A DNA stretch of 64,000 nucleotides, from NCBI GenBank assembly GCA_029391995.1, contig CP113924.1, positions 1,366,001 to 1,430,000 of the forward strand, read 5' to 3'. The position numbers and the translations under genes are program-made. The notes beneath the pieces are model-generated. The model was not told where the DNA came from. It did no database searches and saw only the letters and a program-made list of their open reading frames with translations. Shown here in pieces: positions 26,537 to 35,343 of the stretch; the first letter of the stretch is position 1; the number at the start of each line of letters is the position of its first letter. The DNA is from Streptococcaceae bacterium ESL0729 (GTDB lineage Bacteria > Bacillota > Bacilli > Lactobacillales > Streptococcaceae).

Positions 26537-27832
26537 CTAGCCCTCTAGTCGCTTCTTAATACAAAAGACACTTTTTTGCAGGGAAGCTAGGAATTTTCTT
26601 CCATTGTCTCTTACAAGTTCCAAGTTAATTTTTTCTAAAACCTGCGGATAATCAAAGAAGGTAAGTCCTTCGTAGATATTTGATGCAAATTGATTGGCAA
26701 TAAATTCAAGAGAATTCATGCTCTTAAAGTAGTTGCCCAAGTAATCCTTCTTGATGAGCCTTAGATGATCTTCAGTAAAATCAGGGTCAAGCTCAAAATT
26801 ATTTAAGGCAGCCGTAAGCTCTTCTTCTAGGAACTTTATGTCCTCGCTGTCGCAGGTAAAGCTTGCCATATGAAAACGCTCATGAAGCTCAAAGTTGTAG
26901 TCAAAGGAGTCGTCGATTACCCCTTCATTGTAGAGCCTTTCGTACCTTTTGCTGGTCGAACCAAAGAGCATGGTCAAAAGGAAGAAGTTGGACATCCTAT
27001 AGGTTAGAAGTTCCTTGCCATCTTGCGGCAAGAGATCTCCTCCCCTAAAGCCTAGGGCAAATTTGCTGTTTACAAGATCCATCTCTATCTGCCTATAGGC
27101 TAGGGAATCCTCAGCTTCAAACTCCCTTCTTTTGATTTGTCGGGCTTGTGGCAAGGTCTTTTGGGCCTGATTATTGCGGACGAAATCCGCCATCTGTTTG
27201 ATATCAAAGGGACCTGTGATGAAAAGACTCATATTTTTTGGCTGATAGAAGGTCTTATAATTTTCGTAAAGGTCACAAGCTGTAATGTCACTAATACTCT
27301 TGGGACTACCAGCTATATCAGCAGCAAGAGGGGATCCTGGATAGAGATTTTCTAGGAGACCAAAGTAAAGCCTCCAGTCAGGGTCATCTTGATACATCTG
27401 AATCTCCTGGGTGATGATCCCCTGCTCACTTGCCACACCCTCCTCGGTAAAGTAAGGCTCCTGAACAAAATCCAAAAGTAGACCTAGACTCTCATAAACC
27501 TCTTCACTTGTCGAAAAGAGGTAGCTGGTTCTTTCAAAGCTTGTAAAGGCATTACTGGCTGCTCCAAGTCTTGCAAAGTCTTGAAAGACATCGCCAGATT
27601 CTTTTTCAAAAAGTTTATGCTCCAAAAAATGGGCAATTCCTTCTGGATAAGTCTTGAAAGAATCTCCGTCATAGGGAGTAAATGATGTATCTAAAGAGCC
27701 AAACTTAGTGGTAAAAAGGGCATAGGTCTTATTGTAGGAAGGCATAGGCAGATAATAGACCCTTAGGCCATTTGCTAAATCTTCCTGGTAGAGGGCCTCT
27801 TCTACCGCCTGGTATTCAATCTTCTTAAGCAT
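26537..27832 (-). CDS. ymfH: M16 family metallopeptidase YmfH (active partner)
   Basis: A 431-aa insulinase-family peptidase. The zinc motif HxxEH is intact in HFLEHKLFE (H68, E71, H72), with the downstream ligand Glu expected about 75 residues later. It pairs with YmfF, encoded just upstream, which lacks the motif, so the two probably form a heterodimer like other two-gene M16 peptidases. I chose the ATG at 27832 because GGGAG lies 9 bases before it; the ATG at 27841 touches that sequence. It overlaps the ymfF stop by 8 bases. The substrate in this group is unknown; relatives process peptides. Confidence 0.9.
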   Translation of the reverse strand: MLKKIEYQAVEEALYQEDLANGLRVYYLPMPSYNKTYALFTTKFGSLDTSFTPYDGDSFKTYPEGIAHFLEHKLFEKESGDVFQDFARLGAASNAFTSFERTSYLFSTSEEVYESLGLLLDFVQEPYFTEEGVASEQGIITQEIQMYQDDPDWRLYFGLLENLYPGSPLAADIAGSPKSISDITACDLYENYKTFYQPKNMSLFITGPFDIKQMADFVRNNQAQKTLPQARQIKRREFEAEDSLAYRQIEMDLVNSKFALGFRGGDLLPQDGKELLTYRMSNFFLLTMLFGSTSKRYERLYNEGVIDDSFDYNFELHERFHMASFTCDSEDIKFLEEELTAALNNFELDPDFTEDHLRLIKKDYLGNYFKSMNSLEFIANQFASNIYEGLTFFDYPQVLEKINLELVRDNGRKFLASLQKSVFCIKKRLEG

Positions 27833-29117
27833 CCTGGTCATCTCCCTTCAAAAAATAAATGGTCTCTAGGCTTACAAGCTGTGCAACCCTTACAACATCT
27901 TCTGAACTAACCTCAAAAAGGGCTTCAAGCCAGCTTTCCTGATCCTTATAAAGATTTGGAAACTCAGCTTGAATAAAGGCCTGCTCAATCAAGTTAGCTG
28001 GAGAATCTTGTGCTAGCTTATAAGAAGTTTCAAGCATTTTTTTGGTTTGTTCAAGGTCTTCCTGGCTAAAATCACCAAGCCTCATGGCTTCAACTTCTTG
28101 GCCGACAAGAAAAATAACCCTGTCTTTTTTAGCAGCTTCAATCCCTGCTCTAATCCTTAAGAATCCTCGGTAAGAATCAAGGGAGCTTGAAGCATAGTAA
28201 GCAAGCCCCTCCTTCTCCCTAACATTCATAAATAGCTTGGAGTGAGCAAAGCCACCTAAAATCCCATTGTAGACCAAGAGAGCCATATAAAGACTATCTC
28301 CAAAGTAGACAGGAAGATTGTAGGCAAATTCAATAATCGACTGATTGGCTGGCTTATCTTCTTCAACAAGCTCAAACTCCTTGAGCTCTTGCCTGTAAAA
28401 GTAGTCGGTAGGTTTTGGAGACAAGGTATCATTTGCTCGGTCTGTAAAAGCAAATTTTTTAAAGCTTTCCTCAATAAAAGCTTCAGTCTGGTCATCAAAA
28501 TCCCCCAGAACAAATAGGTCAATCTCATCTTCCTTAAGCATTTTTTGGTAATACTTATAGGTGGTAAAACGGTCCTCAGCCCTAACGAGATCAGCTGTGG
28601 CACTACTTGGAAGCTTCATGTCACTATCCGTGAAATAAAGGCTGGTCAACCTCTGACTGGCGTAGTAGGACCTGTCTTCAACGCTTGCTTCCAAATACTT
28701 TATGAGATTTTTTTGCTCCCTCAAATAGGTCTCACGGTCAAAGGACAGCTGCCCCCCGCTTGTACTAAGAAGGGGATTAAAAATCACATCACCTAGGAAG
28801 GTCAAAGCCTCCTGTAAAAGGCCTGGATCCTTTACCAAATTAGGATTAACAAGGGATAGATTAATGGTTAGAAGGTGCTTTTTACCCTTTTTGGCCACCC
28901 TGGTTGAAAAAGTAGCCCCGTACATGTCTGAAAGCTTCAAGTCAAGATCTCTGTTACTGGTAAGATTTTTATTGCTGGTCTCCCACAGGTTTGAGATTAA
29001 AATCCTGTTGGCTAAAATTTGAGCCTTAAAATCAGCCTTAAAACGAATGACAAAACTTACAGTCTTGAATTTCTTCTCCTTTATTATAGTCAGATTAACA
29101 CCTTTTTTTAGCTGCAT
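27825..29117 (-). CDS. ymfF: M16 family peptidase-like protein YmfF (non-catalytic partner)
   Basis: A 430-aa insulinase-fold protein. The place of the HxxEH motif is occupied by a sequence without histidines (ILISNLWETSNKNL), so it cannot bind zinc in the usual way and most likely completes the active chamber of YmfH. The C-terminal half keeps the M16 pattern YNGILGGFAHSKLFMNVREKE with its Arg and Tyr substrate-grip region. I start at the ATG at 29117 (MQLKKGVNLT). An upstream ATG at 29153 is part of a TATAAT box and is unlikely to be translated. The gene is divergent from yaaA-recF. Confidence 0.88.
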   Translation of the reverse strand: MQLKKGVNLTIIKEKKFKTVSFVIRFKADFKAQILANRILISNLWETSNKNLTSNRDLDLKLSDMYGATFSTRVAKKGKKHLLTINLSLVNPNLVKDPGLLQEALTFLGDVIFNPLLSTSGGQLSFDRETYLREQKNLIKYLEASVEDRSYYASQRLTSLYFTDSDMKLPSSATADLVRAEDRFTTYKYYQKMLKEDEIDLFVLGDFDDQTEAFIEESFKKFAFTDRANDTLSPKPTDYFYRQELKEFELVEEDKPANQSIIEFAYNLPVYFGDSLYMALLVYNGILGGFAHSKLFMNVREKEGLAYYASSSLDSYRGFLRIRAGIEAAKKDRVIFLVGQEVEAMRLGDFSQEDLEQTKKMLETSYKLAQDSPANLIEQAFIQAEFPNLYKDQESWLEALFEVSSEDVVRVAQLVSLETIYFLKGDDQDA

Positions 29118-29247
29118 ATTCCGCCCTTTCTTCTCCTTGAATGATGTTTTCATTATAACAGATTTAGCAGGAAAAATTGCTAATCTTTATTTGGATTTGA
29201 TCTCATGGGAAAGATTAATTTACAGGCTAAGATTATCTACCATTTTA

Positions 29248-29256
29248 TGGTAGAAT
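29248..29256 (+). promoter_or_regulatory. Extended -10 promoter of yaaA-recF, predicted leaderless
   Basis: TGGTAGAAT (29248-29256) is followed by AGGGGC and the ATG, 6 bases from -10 box to start codon. The inverted repeat TCTACCAT-TTT-ATGGTAGA (29236-29254) overlaps the -10 box. No -35 box is seen. Confidence 0.6.
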
Positions 29257-29262
29257 AGGGGC

Positions 29263-29613
29263 ATGAATTATATACTATTTGATGAATTTATCACCCTTGG
29301 CAAACTGCTCAAGGAGATTGATATGATAAGTAGCGGTGGGGCCGCTAAGGCCTTCCTCGCTGAGAACACTATTATTATGAACGGGGAATTTGAGAACCGT
29401 CGCGGAAGAAAATTACGGGTGGGTGACCGCCTTGAATTTCCAGATTTTAACCTAGTCATCGAGATTTCTGCCCCAAGCGAGGAGGAAAGGGCTGAATTCC
29501 TAGAAGAAAAGGAAGAAAAAGAGCGAGTTAAGGAAATCGTTGCAAGACTTAATAAGGAAAATAAAAAAACAACCAAAAAACCTGCCAAACCTCGCTTTCC
29601 TGGAGTAAAATAA
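29263..29613 (+). CDS. yaaA: S4-domain RNA-binding protein YaaA
   Basis: A 116-aa protein with an S4 RNA-binding fold in the first 75 residues (EFITLGKLLKEIDMISSGG, then AENTIIMNG and GRKLRVGDRLEF) and a charged, lysine-rich tail (about 85-116). This S4 protein is conserved directly before recF in Firmicutes, and its role is not established. Its TAA is directly followed by the recF ATG. The -10 box lies 6 bases before its ATG. Confidence 0.9.
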   Translation: MNYILFDEFITLGKLLKEIDMISSGGAAKAFLAENTIIMNGEFENRRGRKLRVGDRLEFPDFNLVIEISAPSEEERAEFLEEKEEKERVKEIVARLNKENKKTTKKPAKPRFPGVK

Positions 29614-30741
29614 ATGAAGCTAGAAAATATCTCTCTTAGAAATTTCAGGAATTATGATAGTTTGGACCTTGACTTCCATCCCAATTTGAATATCTTCCTG
29701 GGGCAAAATGCCCAAGGTAAGACCAACATCTTAGAGAGTATTTACTTCCTAGCCCTCACCAAAAGTCACAGGACTTCAAGTGACAAGGATCTCATCAAGT
29801 GGGAGAGTAGTCAGATGAAGGTGGCTGGCAGCCTTAAAAAAAATCACACCAAGTTACCTCTTGAAATCAACTCGGGTAAGGAGGGGCGAAAGACCAAGGT
29901 CAATCACCTAATCCAGCAAAAATTAGCTGACTATATCGGTCAGATGAAGGTTATCATGTTTGCTCCAGAGGACTTATCAATCATTAAAGGTAGTCCCAGT
30001 CTAAGAAGGCGTTTTATCGACATGGAAATCAGCCAGCTTAGATCCATCTATCTCTATGATTCCATCTACTACAATAAAATCCTCAAGGAACGCAATGCCT
30101 ACCTTAAGTTTGATGGTAAAAAGATTGATGAAACCTATCTAAGCGTCCTTGATGACCAATTGATTGATTATGGTAGTAAAATTATCGAGCACAGGATAAG
30201 TTTCATCAGACATTTAGAAAATTTAGCCCAAAAACTTCACTTTAAGTTGAGCCATGGTCTTGAGGATTTAACTATCAGCTATAAGTCTAATGTTAAGCTA
30301 AGTAATGACCAGCCCACCCTTTCAACTATCAGGGAAGACTTTAAGAATCAAATCCACAAAAATAGGGAAAAGGAGCTCATCCGCCACCAGACCTTGGTTG
30401 GGCCTCATAGGGATGACTTAGAGTTTTTTATCAATGGCATTAATGTGGCCGACTTTGGCTCCCAGGGCCAGCAAAGAACGACAGCCCTATCTGTCAGGCT
30501 GGCTGAAATTGATTTAATCTTTGAGGAAAGTGGTGACTATCCCATCCTCCTTCTTGATGATGTCATGAGTGAGCTTGATAATATGAGACAGCTTGATCTA
30601 CTTGAGACCATTCTTGGGAAGACTCAAACCTTTATTACCACAACAACCCTTGATCATCTTAAAAATCTACCAGCCAACATGGAGGTCTTCCAGGTGGAAA
30701 AAGGTAGTATTTCCCCTCAAGATAAACTAGCCGAAATATAG
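29614..30741 (+). CDS. recF: DNA replication and repair protein RecF
   Basis: A 375-aa SMC-like ATPase that, with RecO and RecR, loads RecA at single-strand gaps and stalled forks. Walker A is GQNAQGKT (residues 30-37), the ABC signature-like region is GSQGQQRT, and Walker B is ILLLDDVMSELD, with the final FITTTTLDHL typical of RecF. The ATG adjoins the yaaA stop codon, so translation is coupled. Away from the dnaA-dnaN region, this placement matches Streptococcaceae. Confidence 0.96.
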   Translation: MKLENISLRNFRNYDSLDLDFHPNLNIFLGQNAQGKTNILESIYFLALTKSHRTSSDKDLIKWESSQMKVAGSLKKNHTKLPLEINSGKEGRKTKVNHLIQQKLADYIGQMKVIMFAPEDLSIIKGSPSLRRRFIDMEISQLRSIYLYDSIYYNKILKERNAYLKFDGKKIDETYLSVLDDQLIDYGSKIIEHRISFIRHLENLAQKLHFKLSHGLEDLTISYKSNVKLSNDQPTLSTIREDFKNQIHKNREKELIRHQTLVGPHRDDLEFFINGINVADFGSQGQQRTTALSVRLAEIDLIFEESGDYPILLLDDVMSELDNMRQLDLLETILGKTQTFITTTTLDHLKNLPANMEVFQVEKGSISPQDKLAEI

Positions 30742-30748
30742 AAGACAC

Positions 30749-30774
30749 AAAAAAAGAGGCCAAGCCTCTTTTTT
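30749..30774. terminator. Bidirectional terminator between recF and ezrA
   Basis: AAAAAAGAGGC-CAA-GCCTCTTTTTT lies between the two convergent stop codons. Confidence 0.93.
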
Positions 30775-30775
30775 C

Positions 30776-32515
30776 TTATCTAATTTCCCTGTAATCAGGA
30801 ATTTCTTTGTTGTTAAAGTAGAAGTTACTGATACGGTCAACTGCTCCAGGTTCAACAGATTCAAGAGCATCTGAGATATCCTCACGGGCCTTATCATATT
30901 CCCATTCATTATCGAAAATATCTACTGCACGGTTGAAGGCTTTTGCTACCTCACCATCAGTTGTCTTATAGCGATTTGAATACTGGATTAATTGCTCTGA
31001 AAGGTTGGCATCATCAGCCAAACGGTCAGTTGCATCCTCTAAGATATCCATATCTTCATTGCTAATATCTAGTAGATTTGTAATAGTATCGATGTTAACG
31101 CGAGTCTTATTAAGTTCCTTGAAAAGTGACTCTACACGAGATGTAGCCATGTAGAACAAGTCAAGATAAGCCTCAGGAAGACCTGGAAGATTTAATTTTT
31201 CAACATAACGCTTGATGGCCCTAAGTTCGATATCAAAGGTATCAGCCTGTATTTGGGCTTGCTTTTCAATAACCTTAAGCTTAGAAAGAGATTCATTAAT
31301 CATGACCTGATTGTCTTCAATCTCTGTTAGGGTAGCAAGAATTTCATTCAGGCGACCATTAAGGCTTGAGCTCGCTTCACTTGCTTGGTCAACATCAGCA
31401 AGTAAGTCCTTAGCATCTTGGCTAACTTGATCAATTTGAATCTGGTAAGAGCGAACCTGTCCCATCTCATTAGCTGTTAGGACATAACTTTGCGAAATAT
31501 GGTCAATTTCAAGGAGAAGATTTTTATTGTTATCACGTGTGTGAGCGATAAATCCTTCAACCATACCGATATTTTTTTCAAGTTGCTTGCTGGCTGTATA
31601 CTCAGCTTCAAAAATCTTATAAAGAGAAGCAATCTCATCTTGGATCAACTTAAGTTCAGCCTCTGCATGCTTAAGATCAAAGCGTTCTGAAGCTTCCCTT
31701 GTCTCCTTGATACGCTTAGAAATACCTTCCATCTCTTGGTTAAAGTCAATCTCTGCTGGCAATTTGTAACCAAGTTCCTTGAATTTTTTCTCCCCGTCTT
31801 TGAGTTCAGCAATACTTGCTGGCAACTCTTCATCAAGGGCCTTTACGATTTCAGGAATTTTCTTGGTAATTTTACCAAGAGCAATAGTATGCTCCTCAGC
31901 AAGTTCAAGAACTTCAGCTGCTTCAATCGGGTCACCTGTTGAATTTAAGGTAACAAAATTTGAAAAATCTTCTTCAATGTTATTCAACTGCTTGTTGATT
32001 TCGTCAATGGTTGTTCCATAAATATCAGCATGTTCAGAGATTTCATTGCGAAGTGACTCATAAAGGTCAAGCGAAGCTTGAATTTTTGAGCTATTTTTCT
32101 CTTCCTGGACTGTTAAATCCTTGATGGCCAAACGAATGGCTGAGACATCAGACTTCATCAACTCAAGTTGTTTTTCGCAGGCATCAATCTCGCCCTTAAC
32201 ATTTAAAAAGTTAAAGCCACGATTTAATTCCTCTGCCTCAAAAAGGTGTTTTTCAAGGTCAGCAAAAGAATTGGCTGAAAGATCAACCCACTTTTGGTTC
32301 CATTCCCTGTAAACACTTTGACTTTGTCCAATCAAATGCATCTTTTTAACTGCATCAATCTCACTTTGCGTTGGAAGGTCAAATAATTCTTCCTTCTCCT
32401 CCTCAAGCTTATGGATACGCTTTTCATTGCCCTTGCGTGTAACCATGACAAAAATATATCCAGCTAAAGCCGCAACGATTATGATTATTAAGCCCCAAAT
32501 AATTGTTGTTGACAT
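30776..32515 (-). CDS. ezrA: Septation ring formation regulator EzrA
   Basis: A 579-aa membrane-anchored protein that controls FtsZ ring placement and links division to wall synthesis. One N-terminal transmembrane segment (residues 5-24) is followed by a long, almost wholly helical region of spectrin-like coiled coils. The N-terminal EKRIHKLEEEKEELFDLP and MHLIGQSQSVYREWNQKW blocks identify the family, and the length is near the usual 570. GGGGAG precedes the ATG, and an extended -10 TGATATAAT lies about 60 bases upstream. Confidence 0.95.
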   Translation of the reverse strand: MSTTIIWGLIIIIVAALAGYIFVMVTRKGNEKRIHKLEEEKEELFDLPTQSEIDAVKKMHLIGQSQSVYREWNQKWVDLSANSFADLEKHLFEAEELNRGFNFLNVKGEIDACEKQLELMKSDVSAIRLAIKDLTVQEEKNSSKIQASLDLYESLRNEISEHADIYGTTIDEINKQLNNIEEDFSNFVTLNSTGDPIEAAEVLELAEEHTIALGKITKKIPEIVKALDEELPASIAELKDGEKKFKELGYKLPAEIDFNQEMEGISKRIKETREASERFDLKHAEAELKLIQDEIASLYKIFEAEYTASKQLEKNIGMVEGFIAHTRDNNKNLLLEIDHISQSYVLTANEMGQVRSYQIQIDQVSQDAKDLLADVDQASEASSSLNGRLNEILATLTEIEDNQVMINESLSKLKVIEKQAQIQADTFDIELRAIKRYVEKLNLPGLPEAYLDLFYMATSRVESLFKELNKTRVNIDTITNLLDISNEDMDILEDATDRLADDANLSEQLIQYSNRYKTTDGEVAKAFNRAVDIFDNEWEYDKAREDISDALESVEPGAVDRISNFYFNNKEIPDYREIR

Positions 32516-32653
32516 ATATAACTCCCCTAGTCCTCTAGTCTAAATTGTACTTTCAATTATATCATATTTTAAATGATAGTGGTAGCTTAAAAGAAAAACA
32601 TCCCTTAAAGTCTGGGATTAAATTCTTATATATTTCCTAAAAAAAGAAAGAAA

Positions 32654-32686
32654 AAGACCCGATTCTGTCTAGCAGAACCAGGTCTT
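32654..32686 (-). terminator. Terminator of rpsB-tsf
   Basis: A 14-bp stem (arms 32654-32667 and 32673-32686, two wobble pairs, 5-base loop) is followed by TTTTTCTTTC on the minus strand. Confidence 0.9.
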
Positions 32687-32741
32687 CTTGCCCATCTCTA
32701 ATTTGACTTTAGGTCAATCTATGAGAGAACATAATGGTTGA

Positions 32742-33776
32742 TTATTTGCTTGCTGCTTTTGTTTGAGCTGCAACTTCTGCTGCAAAGTCATTTACAGCTT
32801 TCTCAATTCCTTCACCAACTTCGAAACGTACGAATGCAACAACTTTTGCATTTACTGAATCAAGGTAAGCTTCAACTGTTTTGCTGTCGTCCATGATGTA
32901 AACTTGAGCAAGAAGTGTGTAAGCTTGGTCAACTTTAGTGTTGTCAAGCATGAAGCGGTCCATCTTACCTGGAATGATTTTGTCCCAGATTTTTTCTGGT
33001 TTACCTTCAGCTTTAAGCTCAGCTTCGATGTTTTCACGAGCTTCAGCAAGTACTTCGTCAGTGATTTGAGCACGTGATCCGTATTTAAGAGCTGGAAGTG
33101 CTGGTTTGTTAACCATAGCACGTGATTCGTTATCTTGCTCGATAGCGTGGTTCATTTGTGCAAGCTCATCAGTGATGAATTGTGCATCAAGTTCTTTGTA
33201 TGAAAGTACTTGTGGTTTCATAGCAGCGATGTGCATTGAAACTTGTTTAGCTAAAGCGTCATCTCCACCGTCGATAACAGCGATAACTCCGATGCGTCCA
33301 CCGTTGTGTTGGTAAGCACCAAAGTGTTGTTCGTCAGTTTTTTCAAGTAAAGCAAAACGACGGAATGAGATTTTTTCCCCGATTGTAGCTGTAGCATTAA
33401 CGTAAGCTTCTTCAAGAGTTTCTCCGTTAGCCATTTTAAGGGCCATAGCTGCTTCGTTGTCAGCAGGACGTCCTTCAGCGATAACTTTAGCTGTTTCGTT
33501 AACAAGTGTTACGAATTGATCGTTTTTAGCTACGAAGTCAGTTTCAGAGTTGATTTCAACTACTGCTGCAACGTTACCGTCAACGTAAACACCAGTAAGT
33601 CCTTCAGCTGCTACACGGTCAGCTTTTTTAGCTGCCTTAGCCATACCTTTTTCACGAAGAAGCTCAACAGCTTTTTCCATGTTTCCATCAGTTTCAACTA
33701 ATGCTTTTTTAGCGTCCATAACACCAGCACCAGAGATTTCGCGTAGTTCTTTAACTTGAGCTGCAGTAACTGCCAT
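32742..33776 (-). CDS. tsf: Elongation factor Ts
   Basis: This 344-aa factor exchanges GDP for GTP on EF-Tu. The N-terminal UBA-like region [20 protein letters not shown] and [17 protein letters not shown] are universal, and [14 protein letters not shown] is the EF-Tu contact (TDFV). The length well above the 290 aa of other bacteria, caused by an insertion in the C-terminal half, is characteristic of Streptococcaceae. It follows rpsB, with an attenuator-like hairpin between them. Confidence 0.98.
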   Translation of the reverse strand: MAVTAAQVKELREISGAGVMDAKKALVETDGNMEKAVELLREKGMAKAAKKADRVAAEGLTGVYVDGNVAAVVEINSETDFVAKNDQFVTLVNETAKVIAEGRPADNEAAMALKMANGETLEEAYVNATATIGEKISFRRFALLEKTDEQHFGAYQHNGGRIGVIAVIDGGDDALAKQVSMHIAAMKPQVLSYKELDAQFITDELAQMNHAIEQDNESRAMVNKPALPALKYGSRAQITDEVLAEARENIEAELKAEGKPEKIWDKIIPGKMDRFMLDNTKVDQAYTLLAQVYIMDDSKTVEAYLDSVNAKVVAFVRFEVGEGIEKAVNDFAAEVAAQTKAASK

Positions 33777-33810
33777 TTTTCAGTCTCCTTGATTGATTTT
33801 TTATTAAGAA

Positions 33811-33834
33811 AAGGCGAGGCCAAAGCCCCGCCTT
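33811..33834 (-). terminator. Attenuator-like hairpin between rpsB and tsf
   Basis: The GC-rich stem AAGGCGAGGC/GCCCCGCCTT with one wobble pair is followed on the minus strand by TTTTCTTA. A weak terminator here would lower tsf output relative to rpsB. Confidence 0.65.
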
Positions 33835-33866
33835 AGCGTTTGTAACTTTATAAAGTTATCCGGTTC

Positions 33867-34652
33867 TTACTTGTTGTCACCTTCAACAACTTCAACGATT
33901 TCTTCGATTGAGTCATCAGAAGAAGTTGCAGTTGCTGCAAGTTTAGCTTCAACAGATTCAGCTGCATCTTCACCTTGACGGCCTTCGATGATAGCGTCAG
34001 CCATTTTACCAGTGATAAGTTTAACGGCACGGATAGCATCATCATTTGCAGGGATGATTACATCGATTGGATCTGGGTTAGCGTTAGTGTCAACCATAGC
34101 AACGATTGGGATATTAAGTTTTGTTGCTTCTTGAACAGCGATTTGTTCTTTATGTGGATCAACAATGTAGATAACGTCTGGGATGCGAGGCATATCAGCG
34201 ATACCACCTAGGAATTTTTCAAGACGTTCACGTTGTTTGTTAAGTAAAACAACTTCTTTCTTAGGTAAAACTTCGAAAGTTCCATCTTCTTCCATACGGT
34301 TGATTTCTTTAAGACGTGCGATACGTTTTTGGATAGTTCCCCAGTTAGTTAGGGTTCCACCAAGCCAACGGTGGTTAATGTAGTATTGACCAGCACGAAG
34401 TGCTTCTTCTTTAACAGCTTCAGCTGCTTGTTTTTTAGTACCAACAAATAGTACAACAGCTCCATCAGCAGCTGCATTACGCATGTAGTTATACGCACTA
34501 TCTGCCATTTTCACAGTTTTTTGTAGGTCGATAACGTGGATTCCGTTACGTTCTGTGAAGATGAAAGGTTTCATTTTTGGGTTCCAACGGCGTGTTTGAT
34601 GACCGAAGTGAACACCTGCTTCAAGTAGTTGTTTCATTGAAATGACTGCCAT
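33867..34652 (-). CDS. rpsB: 30S ribosomal protein S2
   Basis: A 261-aa ribosomal protein. [20 protein letters not shown] and [12 protein letters not shown] are the conserved head, and [13 protein letters not shown] and the VDPHKE...[16 protein letters not shown] block follow. I start at the ATG at 34652 (MAVISMK), with AAAGGAG upstream. The open frame continues upstream without a stop but lies in the 5' leader. The C-terminal acidic tail is Firmicutes-like. The leader of about 120 bases may bind S2 for autoregulation; this is inference. Confidence 0.98.
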   Translation of the reverse strand: MAVISMKQLLEAGVHFGHQTRRWNPKMKPFIFTERNGIHVIDLQKTVKMADSAYNYMRNAAADGAVVLFVGTKKQAAEAVKEEALRAGQYYINHRWLGGTLTNWGTIQKRIARLKEINRMEEDGTFEVLPKKEVVLLNKQRERLEKFLGGIADMPRIPDVIYIVDPHKEQIAVQEATKLNIPIVAMVDTNANPDPIDVIIPANDDAIRAVKLITGKMADAIIEGRQGEDAAESVEAKLAATATSSDDSIEEIVEVVEGDNK

Positions 34653-34778
34653 TTTGCAAGTCTCCTTTATATTTTGTTTTTCCCCTCTTCCAATCATCAA
34701 CTTGCCAAAAAGACCCGTGGGCACATAGAAGACAATCCGATTGAAATGTGAAATTATAGCTGTAATAACAGCCTTTTT

Positions 34779-34807
34779 ATTATAATCTATTTAATCCTTT
34801 AATTCAA
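34779..34807 (-). promoter_or_regulatory. rpsB promoter
   Basis: Minus strand: -35 TTGAAT (34802-34807), 17 bases, -10 TATAAT (34779-34784). A small hairpin GCTGT/ACAGC follows at the predicted start of the leader. Confidence 0.8.
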
Positions 34808-34862
34808 TAGTTTTTTATAAAAAGTCTAGCTTTGTCCTAGTCTTTTTCCCAGCAAAAAAGAG

Positions 34863-34891
34863 TTTACAAAAGTTCCCATTCAGGTTATAAT
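34863..34891 (+). promoter_or_regulatory. tRNA-Cys promoter
   Basis: -35 TTTACA (34863-34868), 17 bases, -10 TATAAT (34886-34891), 23 bases before the tRNA. Confidence 0.8.
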
Positions 34892-34914
34892 ACTAGTATT
34901 GCATCAATTGATGT

Positions 34915-34985
<71 letters not shown>

Positions 34986-34993
34986 TATAAGAT

Positions 34994-35024
34994 AAAAAAA
35001 GAAGACTTCGAGTCTTCTTTTTTT
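34994..35024. terminator. Bidirectional terminator of tRNA-Cys and the 35023 gene
   Basis: A14-type stem AAAAAAAGAAGACT/AGTCTTCTTTTTTT with a 3-base loop. Its right arm includes the stop codon of the convergent small gene. Confidence 0.9.
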
Positions 35025-35244
35025 ATCTTAAACTTACCAGATGGACAAGGTTAACCACAAAAATTGCTAGGGCAACTAGCAAAATAAGGACGAGTAAAAG
35101 ACGATAAAGCCCCATTCCCTTCTGATCAGATGCCGTCTTGCTTCCAGCAAGGTCATCATGCCAAAAACGGTAGGTAACATAAATTACTAGGACAACTAGC
35201 AGTAAGCTTAAAAGCAATGAACTTAATAATAACCAAGTAGCCAT
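35023..35244 (-). CDS. Small hypothetical membrane protein with two transmembrane segments
   Basis: A 73-aa protein: a hydrophobic segment at residues 3-25, a short polar loop (RFWHDDLAGSKTASDQKGMG), then a second hydrophobic segment at 47-70. TAGGAGG before the ATG and a terminator at its end support a real gene. I do not recognise the family. It stands alone between the tRNA and adhE. Confidence 0.7.
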   Translation of the reverse strand: MATWLLLSSLLLSLLLVVLVIYVTYRFWHDDLAGSKTASDQKGMGLYRLLLVLILLVALAIFVVNLVHLVSLR

Positions 35245-35297
35245 AATTTCTTTCCTCCTAATAAATTTTAATTATAAAAATAAGTTTATTCATAGTC

Positions 35298-35343
35298 AAA
35301 AAAAGCAGCCCCTTACTAAGTAATAAGTAAGGGCTACTTTTTT
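35298..35343 (-). terminator. Terminator of adhE
   Basis: A long stem pairs AAAAAAG, AGCCCCTTACT and their complements around TAATA, ending in six T on the minus strand next to the adhE stop. Confidence 0.88.
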
